From NCBI GenBank assembly GCA_018402565.1, contig JAGYIQ010000001.1, forward strand, positions 930,001 to 994,000: a DNA stretch of 64,000 bases, in the 5' to 3' direction. Positions 56,155 to 64,000 of this stretch are shown piece by piece; position 1 is the first letter of the stretch, and each line of letters starts with the position of its first letter. Made by a program: the position numbers and the translations under genes. This stretch comes from Pirellulaceae bacterium. Its GTDB lineage: Bacteria; Planctomycetota; Planctomycetia; Pirellulales; Pirellulaceae. The notes under the pieces were generated by a model. The model was not told where the DNA came from. It worked only from the letters and a program-made list of their open reading frames with translations, and searched no databases.

Positions 56155-57360
56155 ATGCGAAGTACACGGAGCGATTGGGGCGTTTGGTTGGTCATCTGCG
56201 GTTGGGCGGTCGGCCTGCTCGGCCCGCAGGTACTGGGCCAAGAAGCATTGGGCCAGGAAGCCGAAGTGGCAGCGCCCCCGGGCTTCCAGCCGATCGAGAT
56301 TTCCGAGGAGGCGCGGCGAATTCACTTCAGCGGGTCCTTGTTCGACGGCCACAACGACTTGCCGTGGACGATGCGGGCCCAGGCCAACTCCAGCTTCGAT
56401 AAGGTGGACATCGCACAGCCCACCTCGTTCCACACCGACATCCCGCGTTTGCGAGCCGGCGGCTTGAAGGCCCAGTTCTGGTCGGTCTATGTCCCGTCCT
56501 CCACGGCGACGACCGGGAACGCCACGGTCATGACCATGGAGCAGATCGATGTCGTGGACGAAATGTTGCGACGGTATCCGGAAACCTTCGAGCGGGCGGG
56601 GACGGCGGCGGACGTGCGACGGATCGTGGCCGAGGGCAAGGTCGCCTCGATGATGGGCGTTGAGGGGGGGCACTCGATCGAAAATCAACTGGGGTTGATC
56701 CAACGCTTTTACGACCGCGGGGTTCGATACATGACTCTGACCCACTCGCAGAACGTCGACTGGGCCGACAGTGCCACCGACGAGCCACGCCATCAGGGGC
56801 TGACCGAGTTTGGTAAAGAGGTTGTGCGGGAGATGAATCGGGTGGGCATGTTGGTCGACATCTCGCACGTGAGTCCCGCCACGATGCATGCGACCTTGGA
56901 CGTCTCGGCGGCCCCGGTCATCTTCTCGCACTCGTCGGCCAAAGCCATCTGCGATCATCCGCGGAATGTGCCTGACGACGTCTTGCGACGCATGCCCGAG
57001 AATGGCGGGGTGGTCATGGTGACCTTTGTTTCGGGCTTCATCGCTCCCACCGAAACTTTGAAACGGGAACCCAAATCTCGCGGTACGGTCTACGATGTCT
57101 GCGACCACATCGAGCATGTCATCAAGTTGGCTGGTATCGACCACGTGGGACTGGGGGGCGACTACGACGGCGTCACCAGCCTGCCGTATGGCTTGGAAGA
57201 CGTGTCCAAGTACCCCGCCATCACGCAGATCTTGCTGGATCGGGGCTACAACGAGCAGCAAATCCACAAGCTCTTGGGAGGAAATATCCTACGGGTGATG
57301 GAGGCAGCCGAACGCGTTGCAGCGGAATCGCAGGCCGCCTCGCCCGCCGGGCAACGCTAA
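56155..57360 (+). CDS. Exported membrane dipeptidase (M19 family)
   Basis: The 401-residue product has a signal peptide (ending near VLGQEA) and the M19 renal-dipeptidase fold. Metal-site residues are visible: FDGHNDLP (His66, Asp68), VEGGHS, ISHVS and SHSSAKAI, then GLGGDYDG. It hydrolyses dipeptides, often with D-residues, at zinc pairs. The ATG at 56155 is chosen because the frame upstream overlaps repeat sequence. The upstream region contains copy 3 of the mobile element. Confidence 0.92.
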   Translation: MRSTRSDWGVWLVICGWAVGLLGPQVLGQEALGQEAEVAAPPGFQPIEISEEARRIHFSGSLFDGHNDLPWTMRAQANSSFDKVDIAQPTSFHTDIPRLRAGGLKAQFWSVYVPSSTATTGNATVMTMEQIDVVDEMLRRYPETFERAGTAADVRRIVAEGKVASMMGVEGGHSIENQLGLIQRFYDRGVRYMTLTHSQNVDWADSATDEPRHQGLTEFGKEVVREMNRVGMLVDISHVSPATMHATLDVSAAPVIFSHSSAKAICDHPRNVPDDVLRRMPENGGVVMVTFVSGFIAPTETLKREPKSRGTVYDVCDHIEHVIKLAGIDHVGLGGDYDGVTSLPYGLEDVSKYPAITQILLDRGYNEQQIHKLLGGNILRVMEAAERVAAESQAASPAGQR

Positions 57361-57477
57361 CCGCGGACGCTCCAAGGCGTGGATTTTTTACGGGGAAATC
57401 TTGCCATTTCGACGTGGGGACCTTAGATTGTGCGGCAACCCCTCAGGCGTCCACCCCCCGCACCCTTGGCGTCCCCC

Positions 57478-58407
57478 ATGAAGTCGACTCGGTTTTCCAA
57501 ACACTTTTATCGCCTGCTGCAATCGGCCAAGGCCCTGGCAGTCGAGTCGGACTTGCCCTCGATCCTGTTGATGATGCCCACCAGCAACGATTGGGAGACC
57601 GTCCAAAAAGCGGCGGAGCCGATCCAGATCGTCGTGGCCAGCTGCAATGCCGAGGTCTGCACGTCGGCCGACGAACGCGGGATACCTGTGATCGAACTGC
57701 CCGTCTCGGACATACCGATCCACGAGTTCATCTCAACCGCACTGCTCAGCGGTGTGGCGGACGACATCTTTCGACATGGCTCCGAAGTCGTCGTTCTCTA
57801 CAGCGCCTACACCCACGACCGCGTGGACTCCATCTCGTTGGTGCAGATGGACGAACACCTGGGGCGGTTGACCAGTCGCGACCTGCAAATGATCGAAACC
57901 CAGGTCCCGCTGAATGTCCTCAAGTCCGTGGTCGATCTGGCGGTGGAAATCGGCCGTGAAGGGCGAGAAGGCAAACCCGTCGGGACTCTGTTCGTGGTTG
58001 GCGATCACAAGAAAGTACTCAAGCACAGTCACGCCACCGGCTTCGATATCGTCAAGGGCTACAAACGCACCGAGCGGAGTATCTTCGATTCCAAAGTCCG
58101 CGAGTCGCTCAAAGAGATCGCCCAGATGGACGGCTGTTTTGTCATCGCCTCCGATGGGGTCGTCGAAGGGACATCGCGCTTGATCGATACGCTGCCGGTC
58201 GAGGTCGCCCTCTCCCACGGCCTGGGGGCACGCCACTTGGCCGGCGCCGCCATCAGCAAAAATACCAAGAGCATCGCCGTGGTGGTCAGCGAATCGTCTG
58301 GAACCGTCCGCATCTTTCAAAACGGCGAAACCGTCCTGACCATCGGCCACGGCCTCCGTCGCTCCTTCACCTGGGAAGGGCTCGGCCTGGACGACGGCCA
58401 CGATTGA
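57478..58407 (+). CDS. DisA_N-type diadenylate cyclase (archaeal-like)
   Basis: A 309-residue protein. The N-terminal part (1-150) is an unassigned Rossmann-like domain with VVASCNAEVCTSADERGIPVI. The C-terminal part (about 165-285) is a DAC (DisA_N) domain: DGC at 218-220 in place of DGA, GLGARHLAG (RHL at 252-254 in place of RHR), then VVVSESSGTVRIF. DAC enzymes make the second messenger c-di-AMP from two ATP. The layout resembles archaeal-type DAC proteins rather than CdaA or DisA. Whether the changed motif residues allow activity is unknown. Confidence 0.82.
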   Translation: MKSTRFSKHFYRLLQSAKALAVESDLPSILLMMPTSNDWETVQKAAEPIQIVVASCNAEVCTSADERGIPVIELPVSDIPIHEFISTALLSGVADDIFRHGSEVVVLYSAYTHDRVDSISLVQMDEHLGRLTSRDLQMIETQVPLNVLKSVVDLAVEIGREGREGKPVGTLFVVGDHKKVLKHSHATGFDIVKGYKRTERSIFDSKVRESLKEIAQMDGCFVIASDGVVEGTSRLIDTLPVEVALSHGLGARHLAGAAISKNTKSIAVVVSESSGTVRIFQNGETVLTIGHGLRRSFTWEGLGLDDGHD

Positions 58408-58483
58408 AGCTTGTAACCATCCAGACGGTGTGCAGACTTCTCCTGGCTGCGGTTACGGCCAGGCAAAAAAAGGAACCGGCGAC

Positions 58484-58514
58484 AAAAAAAGGTCGGCGGT
58501 TGGAACCGCCGACC
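58484..58514 (-). terminator. Rho-independent terminator of the Gfo/Idh/MocA gene
   Basis: A perfect 11-bp stem (58491-58501 with 58504-58514) with a GG turn is followed on the minus strand by seven T residues (58484-58490), 41 bp beyond the stop of the oxidoreductase. Confidence 0.9.
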
Positions 58515-58554
58515 CAAGTTACTCATGCTTCTGGAACAGGCCAATTCCGGACGA

Positions 58555-60378
58555 TCAAGCCAGATCGGCCGGGACGCCCAGACGCTTTCGCACCGATTCC
58601 ATGTCCGTGTCAGCGGACCCACCGATGTTCGGCTCGGGCACCTCGGACGACGTGTAGTCGAACCACTTGGGATTGAATTCCACAAACCCGTTGCCACCGC
58701 GCTTGTTGCTGTTCTGGATCGCCTGGCGCGACACCAGTGCCATGACAGCGTCCGCCAAGCCCACGGAGCCATCGCAACGCGGTTGATTGGCCCAATCGCC
58801 CTGGCTGATGCACCACGCCCAGTGCTCAATCTCCTCTTTGTAGCCGCGACTGACCTTGGGACCTTCGGCGGCTTTGGCCAGTGACGGATCCCAGCTGGCG
58901 GAGGTATCCAGAACGGCCGAGCTGCCTTCCTTCTTGACACCCGCCTTGGCGTAGGTCGGGCCGGTTTGGTACAGCATGGCTTCCAGTTCTTTGTCCAGCA
59001 CCAAGGTACCCTTGGTTCCCATCACGATCTCACCGTAACCGCCGTAGCCGTTGCCGTTGATCGACGAGTACGTCACCACGACCTTCTTGGTCGGGTCTTC
59101 CTCGTAAGACGGAACCCCTGTCTTCGGCGGGTAGTTATTCATCTTGTCGTAGAAGCCGACCTTGTCGTAGTCGAAGCCCTGACCCGGGAACTCAAACGTG
59201 CAGTACACATGGTCATCCGCGTCTCGGTTCGGCGGGAAGATCTGGCGACCACCGACGGCATGGACCGTCAACGGATGCACCTTCTTGCCCACGTCCTTGC
59301 TCAACGCCGCAATGAAGATACTGGCGGCATCAATCTGATGGCTGCCCAATTCGGCCATCAAGCCACCTGCCGTGCGATCCCACAACCGCCAACGGATCAA
59401 CTCTTCCATCGCCGAGCGGACCTTGCCGGTGCCCAAGATCGAGGGATCGTCGACGTAGCCGTACTTGATCGCATCGACAAACTTGTCGCTGTCCAGAGCC
59501 GTCCACTGGGCAATCTGCATCTTCAAGAAGGCCGCGTCTTTGTTCGAGGCCGTCGTCAAGGCTTCTTTGAAGCGGTTCAACTGGCTGGCCAGATTATCGA
59601 CCTTCTTGCCATCCGGCGTCATCTCGCCACCGGGGATGGGCAGCTCCCAACTGTCCTTGCCTGGCAGATTCGCGCGATGCCATTGACCGCGGATATGATG
59701 GATCTCGCCCAACAACCCCCAACGAATCATGTTGACCGCATTGTCGTACAGGATGTTGTAGTGACGCTGGTGGCCAATCGACAGAAACCGCTGGTTGGCC
59801 TGAGCCACTCGGGTCATCCACTTGCATTCAGCCACGTTGTGGGCCATCAGCTTCTCGCACAAGACGTGCTTGCCGTGCAGCATGGCCGCCACCGACATCG
59901 GGGCATGCAAGAACAACGGCGTCGCAATGATCACGCCCTCGATCTCGGGGTCCTTCATCACATCCATGTAGTCGGCGTAGACCTTGACGTGTCGCCGTGC
60001 TTCCTCTTCGGTCTTCCAACCAAACACATTCATCAAGCCCGGACGGACCGATATCGTGTTCGACGTGCTCCAGTCGCCATGGAACGCCCGGAACTGGCTC
60101 GAGGGACGACAATCGCAAATCGCCTTGACTTCCACGTAGTCGGGATTCAAAGCACCAATCAACACGCTGCCCTCATCACCCGTGCCAATCACGGCAATTC
60201 GAATCGGGCGACTCGGCTTGCCGTAGCCAAAGTACATGGCTCCCACACCCGCACCCAGGGCCGCGCCGCCAGCCACCGTCCGAGTCAAAAAGTCTCGGCG
60301 ATGGATCTTCTCGTACTCGCCGACCGCGGAGTAATAGTTGCCTCGGCCGATCTCTTTTTGCTCTGGTGTCGGATTCAT
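58555..60378 (-). CDS. Tat-exported Gfo/Idh/MocA oxidoreductase, second
   Basis: A 607-residue protein; ATG 60378 with AGGA eight bases upstream (an in-frame TTG lies six bases earlier). It has a twin-arginine signal (IHRRDFLTRTVAGGAALGAG), the Rossmann motif IAVIGTGDEGSVLIGAL, and CEKLMAHNVAECK in the EKP position. The C-terminal domain is larger than usual (TYSSINGNGYGGYGEIVMGTKGTLVL). Several large inserts separate the two. It ends at a strong terminator and starts 103 bp after the DoxX gene, so the two form a unit. Confidence 0.9.
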   Translation of the reverse strand: MNPTPEQKEIGRGNYYSAVGEYEKIHRRDFLTRTVAGGAALGAGVGAMYFGYGKPSRPIRIAVIGTGDEGSVLIGALNPDYVEVKAICDCRPSSQFRAFHGDWSTSNTISVRPGLMNVFGWKTEEEARRHVKVYADYMDVMKDPEIEGVIIATPLFLHAPMSVAAMLHGKHVLCEKLMAHNVAECKWMTRVAQANQRFLSIGHQRHYNILYDNAVNMIRWGLLGEIHHIRGQWHRANLPGKDSWELPIPGGEMTPDGKKVDNLASQLNRFKEALTTASNKDAAFLKMQIAQWTALDSDKFVDAIKYGYVDDPSILGTGKVRSAMEELIRWRLWDRTAGGLMAELGSHQIDAASIFIAALSKDVGKKVHPLTVHAVGGRQIFPPNRDADDHVYCTFEFPGQGFDYDKVGFYDKMNNYPPKTGVPSYEEDPTKKVVVTYSSINGNGYGGYGEIVMGTKGTLVLDKELEAMLYQTGPTYAKAGVKKEGSSAVLDTSASWDPSLAKAAEGPKVSRGYKEEIEHWAWCISQGDWANQPRCDGSVGLADAVMALVSRQAIQNSNKRGGNGFVEFNPKWFDYTSSEVPEPNIGGSADTDMESVRKRLGVPADLA

Positions 60379-60481
60379 TTGCAATTCCTAACTAACGAGT
60401 TCCCAAACACGCCCCAAATCCTTGATTGCCCCGTTGCCTTCTGCCCCTCGTTGCCTTCTGCCACTGCCCAGCCACTGCCCG

Positions 60482-61711
60482 TCACTCCACCGCGGGCGTC
60501 GAACCCTCGGCCTTGCCACTGGACGAGTCCTCCCGCCGGCCGAACAGGACATACAGGAAGTAGTCCAGCCCGCCGAAACGACCCGCCACTGTCGCCGCCA
60601 GCACCAACAGGGCACCAAACTCGACAATGTTCCAGATGATCTTCGGATCGTGGCCCGGCACCCACAATGGCTGCGTCACAATGATCCCCAACAGGAAACC
60701 AGCTGCCGCCAGCGAGGTAATGCGAGTAAACAACCCCAACAACAGCAGCACGCCGATCGTCACGTCGAAATACGGCACGATCTTGTTGATCCAGTACAAC
60801 TGATGCGAGGGGTTCAACTCGAACGGCTTCCTCAATGGCACCTGCTGGCTCAACGTCCACCCGCTCTCCAAGGGCGACGAGAGAGACTGACCGTAGGCAT
60901 TCATCTCCTGCTCCAACCCATCCCAGATGCCTTGCACTTCGACGGCATGCTTGCTGCGCACCGACCGGATATCAGCTTTGATCGTCTCGATTTGCTGACG
61001 CAGCGACTCGACATCACGACCGCTGCGGGACCGATTCTCGCCATCGCGAATAAAACCCGCCAAGCGATCCTCGTCGTCCACCGACTTCAAGATCTCGTCC
61101 CGATGCGTCGCGAACATCAGATATTCGTTCAGTTGATCGCGGCGACGTCCCACGATCTCCAACAGATCCACCAAGGGATCAGCCTTCTCCAACTTCCGTT
61201 GCAGTTCCACTCGCTGCTGCCGCTGCCGGCTCAGTTCTTGCACCAAGCTGCGGTCGTCATTCGCCTGCGCCGTCTCGATCTCCTCCGACAGCAGTTCAAC
61301 TTCTCGCTTGAACCGAGCCACTCGGTCCGCCAACTCCGACTGCTTCAGCCGGTAGCCGACCAACACGTCCTCCAAGAACATGTCCCACTGACCAAACGCC
61401 CGATAAGGATCCACAACGTAACCTTGCGCCGACGCCGGAACGGGCGGGCGATTGGCCACGGGGCTGGTCGAACCATCGCCGGCCGAGGCGGCAGGACGAA
61501 CCACACACAGCGTCTCCCGATAATTCCAATCGGGCATCAAGCTATGAAACAACGGTGCAAATGGTCCCTTGGCACCCGCAAAAAAAGGAGCGGCGGACCA
61601 ATCCCCCTGCTCGATCTTCGTTTTTCCCTCGGTAAAAAAATGGAAACCCACGATCAGCCGCAGGGCTACCAACGAGAGAAAAATCCATTTCAGCTGCGAA
61701 CGATTGAACAT
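60482..61711 (-). CDS. DoxX-like membrane protein with inserted coiled coil
   Basis: A 409-residue protein with a N-terminal membrane helix (about 9-27), a Pro/Ala-rich segment, a long charged coiled coil (about 115-265), and a C-terminal cluster of hydrophobic helices (about 310-390) matching the DoxX/SURF4 family (ITIGVLLLLGLFTRITSLAAAGFL). DoxX proteins are membrane subunits linked to quinol or thiol redox systems. The gene precedes the exported Gfo/Idh/MocA gene on the same strand, which suggests a shared pathway. Confidence 0.82.
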   Translation of the reverse strand: MFNRSQLKWIFLSLVALRLIVGFHFFTEGKTKIEQGDWSAAPFFAGAKGPFAPLFHSLMPDWNYRETLCVVRPAASAGDGSTSPVANRPPVPASAQGYVVDPYRAFGQWDMFLEDVLVGYRLKQSELADRVARFKREVELLSEEIETAQANDDRSLVQELSRQRQQRVELQRKLEKADPLVDLLEIVGRRRDQLNEYLMFATHRDEILKSVDDEDRLAGFIRDGENRSRSGRDVESLRQQIETIKADIRSVRSKHAVEVQGIWDGLEQEMNAYGQSLSSPLESGWTLSQQVPLRKPFELNPSHQLYWINKIVPYFDVTIGVLLLLGLFTRITSLAAAGFLLGIIVTQPLWVPGHDPKIIWNIVEFGALLVLAATVAGRFGGLDYFLYVLFGRREDSSSGKAEGSTPAVE

Positions 61712-61829
61712 GATTGGGCGGGTCTCGGAGGGAAGGACAATCGCGGCTCAGGGCTGACGTCGGAAACTAGCCCCACGCTCTGGCTGCCCACCCTGATCGT
61801 TCGGCGGACAAACCGCCACTCAGCCCTAA

Positions 61830-61857
61830 TTATGATCAACCGACGGTTTTTAGCAAG
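61830..61857 (-). promoter_or_regulatory. Candidate promoter of the DoxX-oxidoreductase unit
   Basis: On the minus strand, TTGCTA, 16 bases, then CATAAT. It lies about 119 bp upstream of the DoxX start. Confidence 0.3.
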
Positions 61858-61931
61858 CGAAACACCCCGCTTCGAGGTCCAATTCGCCGCACCTACACGG
61901 GCAACGCCCGCCCCCCCAATCCGCCCAAAGC

Positions 61932-62582
61932 CTACTTCTCACCCATTTTTTTCGGGCCAAAGTGCAAGTCACAAGTCCCACCCGGATCACATTCCGGGCC
62001 CAGTTTGCCGAATCGGTACCGCTGCCGCGCCACCCAGCGATACAGGGCCCGCCACAGCGGCATACTGCCCGGCACACTCATCACGGCCGCCACTGGCCAC
62101 AGCCATACCAACTGCCACAGCAAGTACCGCGCCCCCTCGGCCCCAGGGTAGGCCCGCTGACGACCGGCCATCTTGGCCAACACCCCGTCTGACTCCACAC
62201 CCACCGCCTCGGCCTCGCCGCCCGACGCCGAACTCGGCCCCGCCGAACCCGGCCCCGCCGGCGTCGCTGCCGCTCCCTCCCGCGGCGCTGGCGGCAGCAC
62301 GTAGATCTCTTGCATCAACCGCTCGTAGGTCAAATGCGGCCACCAGCGAGCCACGCAGGGGTCGTGCAAACTGACGAAACTCAGCCGCTGCCGCCGATCC
62401 AATCGCTGCAGCAGGCGCACCTGCTGCGTGCAAAACTTGCAGCGGCCGTCGAAGATCACCACAATGGTGTCCGGCCGCTCACTCGGATGCGGAAAGCGCA
62501 AGTCCGAGCGACTGGTCAGCAACCCACTCTCGTTTTCCTGCCCTCCGACCTTCGCCCCCGTCTCGACGTGGCTTGAACTCAT
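61932..62582 (-). CDS. DCC (DUF393) family protein with thiol motif
   Basis: A 216-residue protein with the DCC motif FDGRCKFC (44-51; Cys48 and Cys51) in place of the usual YDGxCPFC. An Ala/Gly/Pro-rich insertion lies about residues 100-130. The second half includes one hydrophobic stretch (LVWLWPVAAVMSV) and ends with CDPGGTCDLHFG. DCC proteins are thioredoxin-like and of unknown target. Its start overlaps the stop of the crotonase in an ATGA arrangement, so translation is coupled. Confidence 0.85.
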   Translation of the reverse strand: MSSSHVETGAKVGGQENESGLLTSRSDLRFPHPSERPDTIVVIFDGRCKFCTQQVRLLQRLDRRQRLSFVSLHDPCVARWWPHLTYERLMQEIYVLPPAPREGAAATPAGPGSAGPSSASGGEAEAVGVESDGVLAKMAGRQRAYPGAEGARYLLWQLVWLWPVAAVMSVPGSMPLWRALYRWVARQRYRFGKLGPECDPGGTCDLHFGPKKMGEK

Positions 62583-63385
62583 GAGGGAGGGCTCCAGTGA
62601 GGAGGACGCTTCTCTAGAAACGCGGCCAGTCCCTCGCGGGCATCGGCCGTGCTGCGAGCCTCCGCCGACACCCGGATCGAATGCTCCGCCTGCTCAACCA
62701 CCGCGGCCGCATTGGAACAGGCATGCCAGTGCGTTTTTGTCATCGCCAAGGCCTGAGGCGAACCGGTCAGAATGCTCTGCAACAGGGATGCGACCGCGGC
62801 CTCCAACCCCTCCGGATCGCAACAGGCCGTCCCCAGCCCCGCGCGAGCCGCCGCTTCCGCGCCAATCCGCTGCCCCGCCAGGAGCCATTGCCCGGCAATG
62901 CCAGCCCCCACGCGGTAGACCAAAAACGGGGTCACAATCGCAGCCGTGATCCCACGAACCGGTTCCGGTAGAGCCAGAAACGCGGCCCGTGTGCTGACCA
63001 CCATGTCGCTGGCCAAGACCAACCCGACACCACCGGCCAACACCGGACCTTGGACCTGAGCAACCGTGGGGACCCGCAGACGAAACCAACGAGTCAGAAC
63101 CTCGCAGTAGAGTTGCGAATCCGCCTGCCACTCCCGCTCCCCGTCCGGCGACTGGGCGTGAGCCTGCATCTCGCCCAAGTCCATACCCGCACAAAAGACC
63201 GCGCCCTCCGCCCGTAGCACCGCGACACGCAAGCCCGCCAGGGACTCCAGCCGCTTCACCGCGGCCAACAGATCCAGCAATAATTGACGCGTGAGCGCAT
63301 TCCGCTTCTCGACACGCTGCAGCGTCAACGTCACCACGCCACGCGACTCCAATTGCGTCTCATCCATCGCCAACCATGGACTCAT
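62579..63385 (-). CDS. Enoyl-CoA hydratase/isomerase family (crotonase)
   Basis: The 268-residue protein has the crotonase fold with oxyanion-hole segments FCAGMDL (64-70) and GPVLAGGVGL (113-122), and a Glu at position 141 (LALPEPVRGI). The second catalytic Glu region is less clear. The product could be an enoyl-CoA hydratase or a related CoA-ester enzyme such as methylglutaconyl-CoA hydratase; the substrate cannot be read from sequence. It overlaps the DCC gene by 4 bases and follows a UbiD-type gene by 30 bp on the same strand. Confidence 0.9.
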   Translation of the reverse strand: MSPWLAMDETQLESRGVVTLTLQRVEKRNALTRQLLLDLLAAVKRLESLAGLRVAVLRAEGAVFCAGMDLGEMQAHAQSPDGEREWQADSQLYCEVLTRWFRLRVPTVAQVQGPVLAGGVGLVLASDMVVSTRAAFLALPEPVRGITAAIVTPFLVYRVGAGIAGQWLLAGQRIGAEAAARAGLGTACCDPEGLEAAVASLLQSILTGSPQALAMTKTHWHACSNAAAVVEQAEHSIRVSAEARSTADAREGLAAFLEKRPPHWSPPS

Positions 63386-63415
63386 GTTGCGGTTCTCCCT
63401 GTCAAACGGCGGACA

Positions 63416-64000
63416 CTACAGCCAACGCGCCAGCGGCGAGCCCGACGCGGCCATCGCATCGATCTTCTTTGTCACCTGCGGGTCCTCGATCAGCGGCGGG
63501 GCATGGTGCGATTTGATCCGCGCGTCGATCACCAAACTGCCACGGCACCCCCAGTGCTTATGCACGGTATTGGCACCGATCCCGTCGATATCCACCGCGG
63601 GATTGCTGCGAGTAAACGTCACCCACAAAAAGTTTCGCTCGTGCGCCGCTGCGAACTGGCTGTCGTCACACAGTACAACCAAAGGAAACCGATTCAAGGG
63701 ATGCTCCAACGAGATCGCTCGGCAAAACGCCGCCAAACTGCCCGGTTGGTCGTAAGACACCCAGCCCGATTCGTTGCCAGTCCCAGCCGCACCCGCTGTG
63801 CCGTCGCCCATGCTCGCCCCAACGACCTCACCCCGAGCGGCTGACGCCAACGAGGGATGCGGGGGCGCCTGCAGGCACACCACCCCCGGCATGGCCAAGT
63901 GTGGTCGCACGAAGCCCGGCGGCAAGCCCTCCCAACCGCCCAACTCCGTTGGCAACTCGCGCCGCGGTGGACCCACCGCCGCCCACACGACCTTCGAGCC
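63416..64000 (-). CDS. UbiD-family decarboxylase, C-terminal part (5' end outside window)
   Basis: The reverse frame is open to the window edge, about 194 codons, and its N-terminus is missing. It contains PLVVLCDDSQFAAAHERNFLWVTFTRSNP and DIDGIGANTVHKHWGCRGSLVIDARIKSHHAPPL, typical of the C-terminal part of UbiD-type prenylated-FMN decarboxylases. A Gly/Ala-rich linker (about 45-75) precedes it. UbiD enzymes act in quinone or aromatic-acid pathways. It is followed by the crotonase and DCC genes. Confidence 0.85.
   Translation of the reverse strand, partial: GSKVVWAAVGPPRRELPTELGGWEGLPPGFVRPHLAMPGVVCLQAPPHPSLASAARGEVVGASMGDGTAGAAGTGNESGWVSYDQPGSLAAFCRAISLEHPLNRFPLVVLCDDSQFAAAHERNFLWVTFTRSNPAVDIDGIGANTVHKHWGCRGSLVIDARIKSHHAPPLIEDPQVTKKIDAMAASGSPLARWL

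Noticed and set aside
1..64000. Transfer or ribosomal RNA genes
   Set aside because: No cloverleaf-like or rRNA-like stretch was recognised in the gaps, but this was by eye and a covariance search could still find one.

Overview
The window looks like a piece of a planctomycete chromosome (order Pirellulales or close). GC is fairly high. It has a long MoxR/DUF58/BatA/VWA operon with a giant TPR protein, an EF-G of the mitochondrial/spirochaete spdEFG1 type, two Tat-exported Gfo/Idh/MocA oxidoreductases, a Ser/Thr kinase with an extracytoplasmic sensor, and housekeeping genes scattered outside their usual operons (dnaA, rplU, leuS, tgt, topA). All of this comes from reading motifs; no database search was made.

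Layout. 1-16898 (minus strand): one transcription unit running giant TPR protein (3147 aa), coiled-coil membrane protein, MoxR AAA+ ATPase, DUF58, BatA-like VWA protein, and a double-VWA protein cut by the window edge. 17427-19041 (plus): aroA and a small TPR protein. 19281-24521 (minus): fusA with a clear intrinsic terminator, then topA. 24930-28829 (plus): a PpiD/SurA-like foldase split by a frameshift in a repeat-rich linker, rplU, and a membrane protein. 28936-34256 (minus): TlpA-like thioredoxin protein, dnaA, and a GNAT acetyltransferase. 34402-42418 (plus): sensor kinase, cdsA, leuS, and a conserved protein of unknown function. 42707-52048 (minus): Minf_1886-family protein, RicT/PSP1 and SEC-C protein (one operon), a secreted coiled-coil protein, an M14 peptidase, and a CinA-like protein. 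52141-63385 and beyond: zinc-ribbon TPR protein (+), Gfo/Idh/MocA (-), tgt (+), M19 dipeptidase (+), DisA_N diadenylate cyclase (+), then on the minus strand Gfo/Idh/MocA, DoxX, DCC protein, crotonase and the C-terminus of a UbiD decarboxylase.

The most unusual content is non-coding. A palindromic, MITE- or REPIN-like element occurs three times (42460, 50495, 55934). It has 16-bp outer inverted ends, 28-bp inner inverted arms and a 27-bp spacer; one copy carries an internal 62-bp duplication and one has lost an end. The window also holds at least nine short-period tandem arrays (about 14-33 bp units), in intergenic gaps and in low-complexity protein linkers. One of them sits beside the frameshift in the foldase gene. 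Protein-level oddities are a Tgt without the zinc-binding cysteines and with a changed substrate pocket, a CinA-like protein without its deamidase motif, an archaeal-type diadenylate cyclase, and a CdsA with an altered signature.

I found no tRNA, rRNA, CRISPR array, complete insertion sequence or prophage. Although dnaA is present, there is no visible cluster of DnaA boxes beside it.
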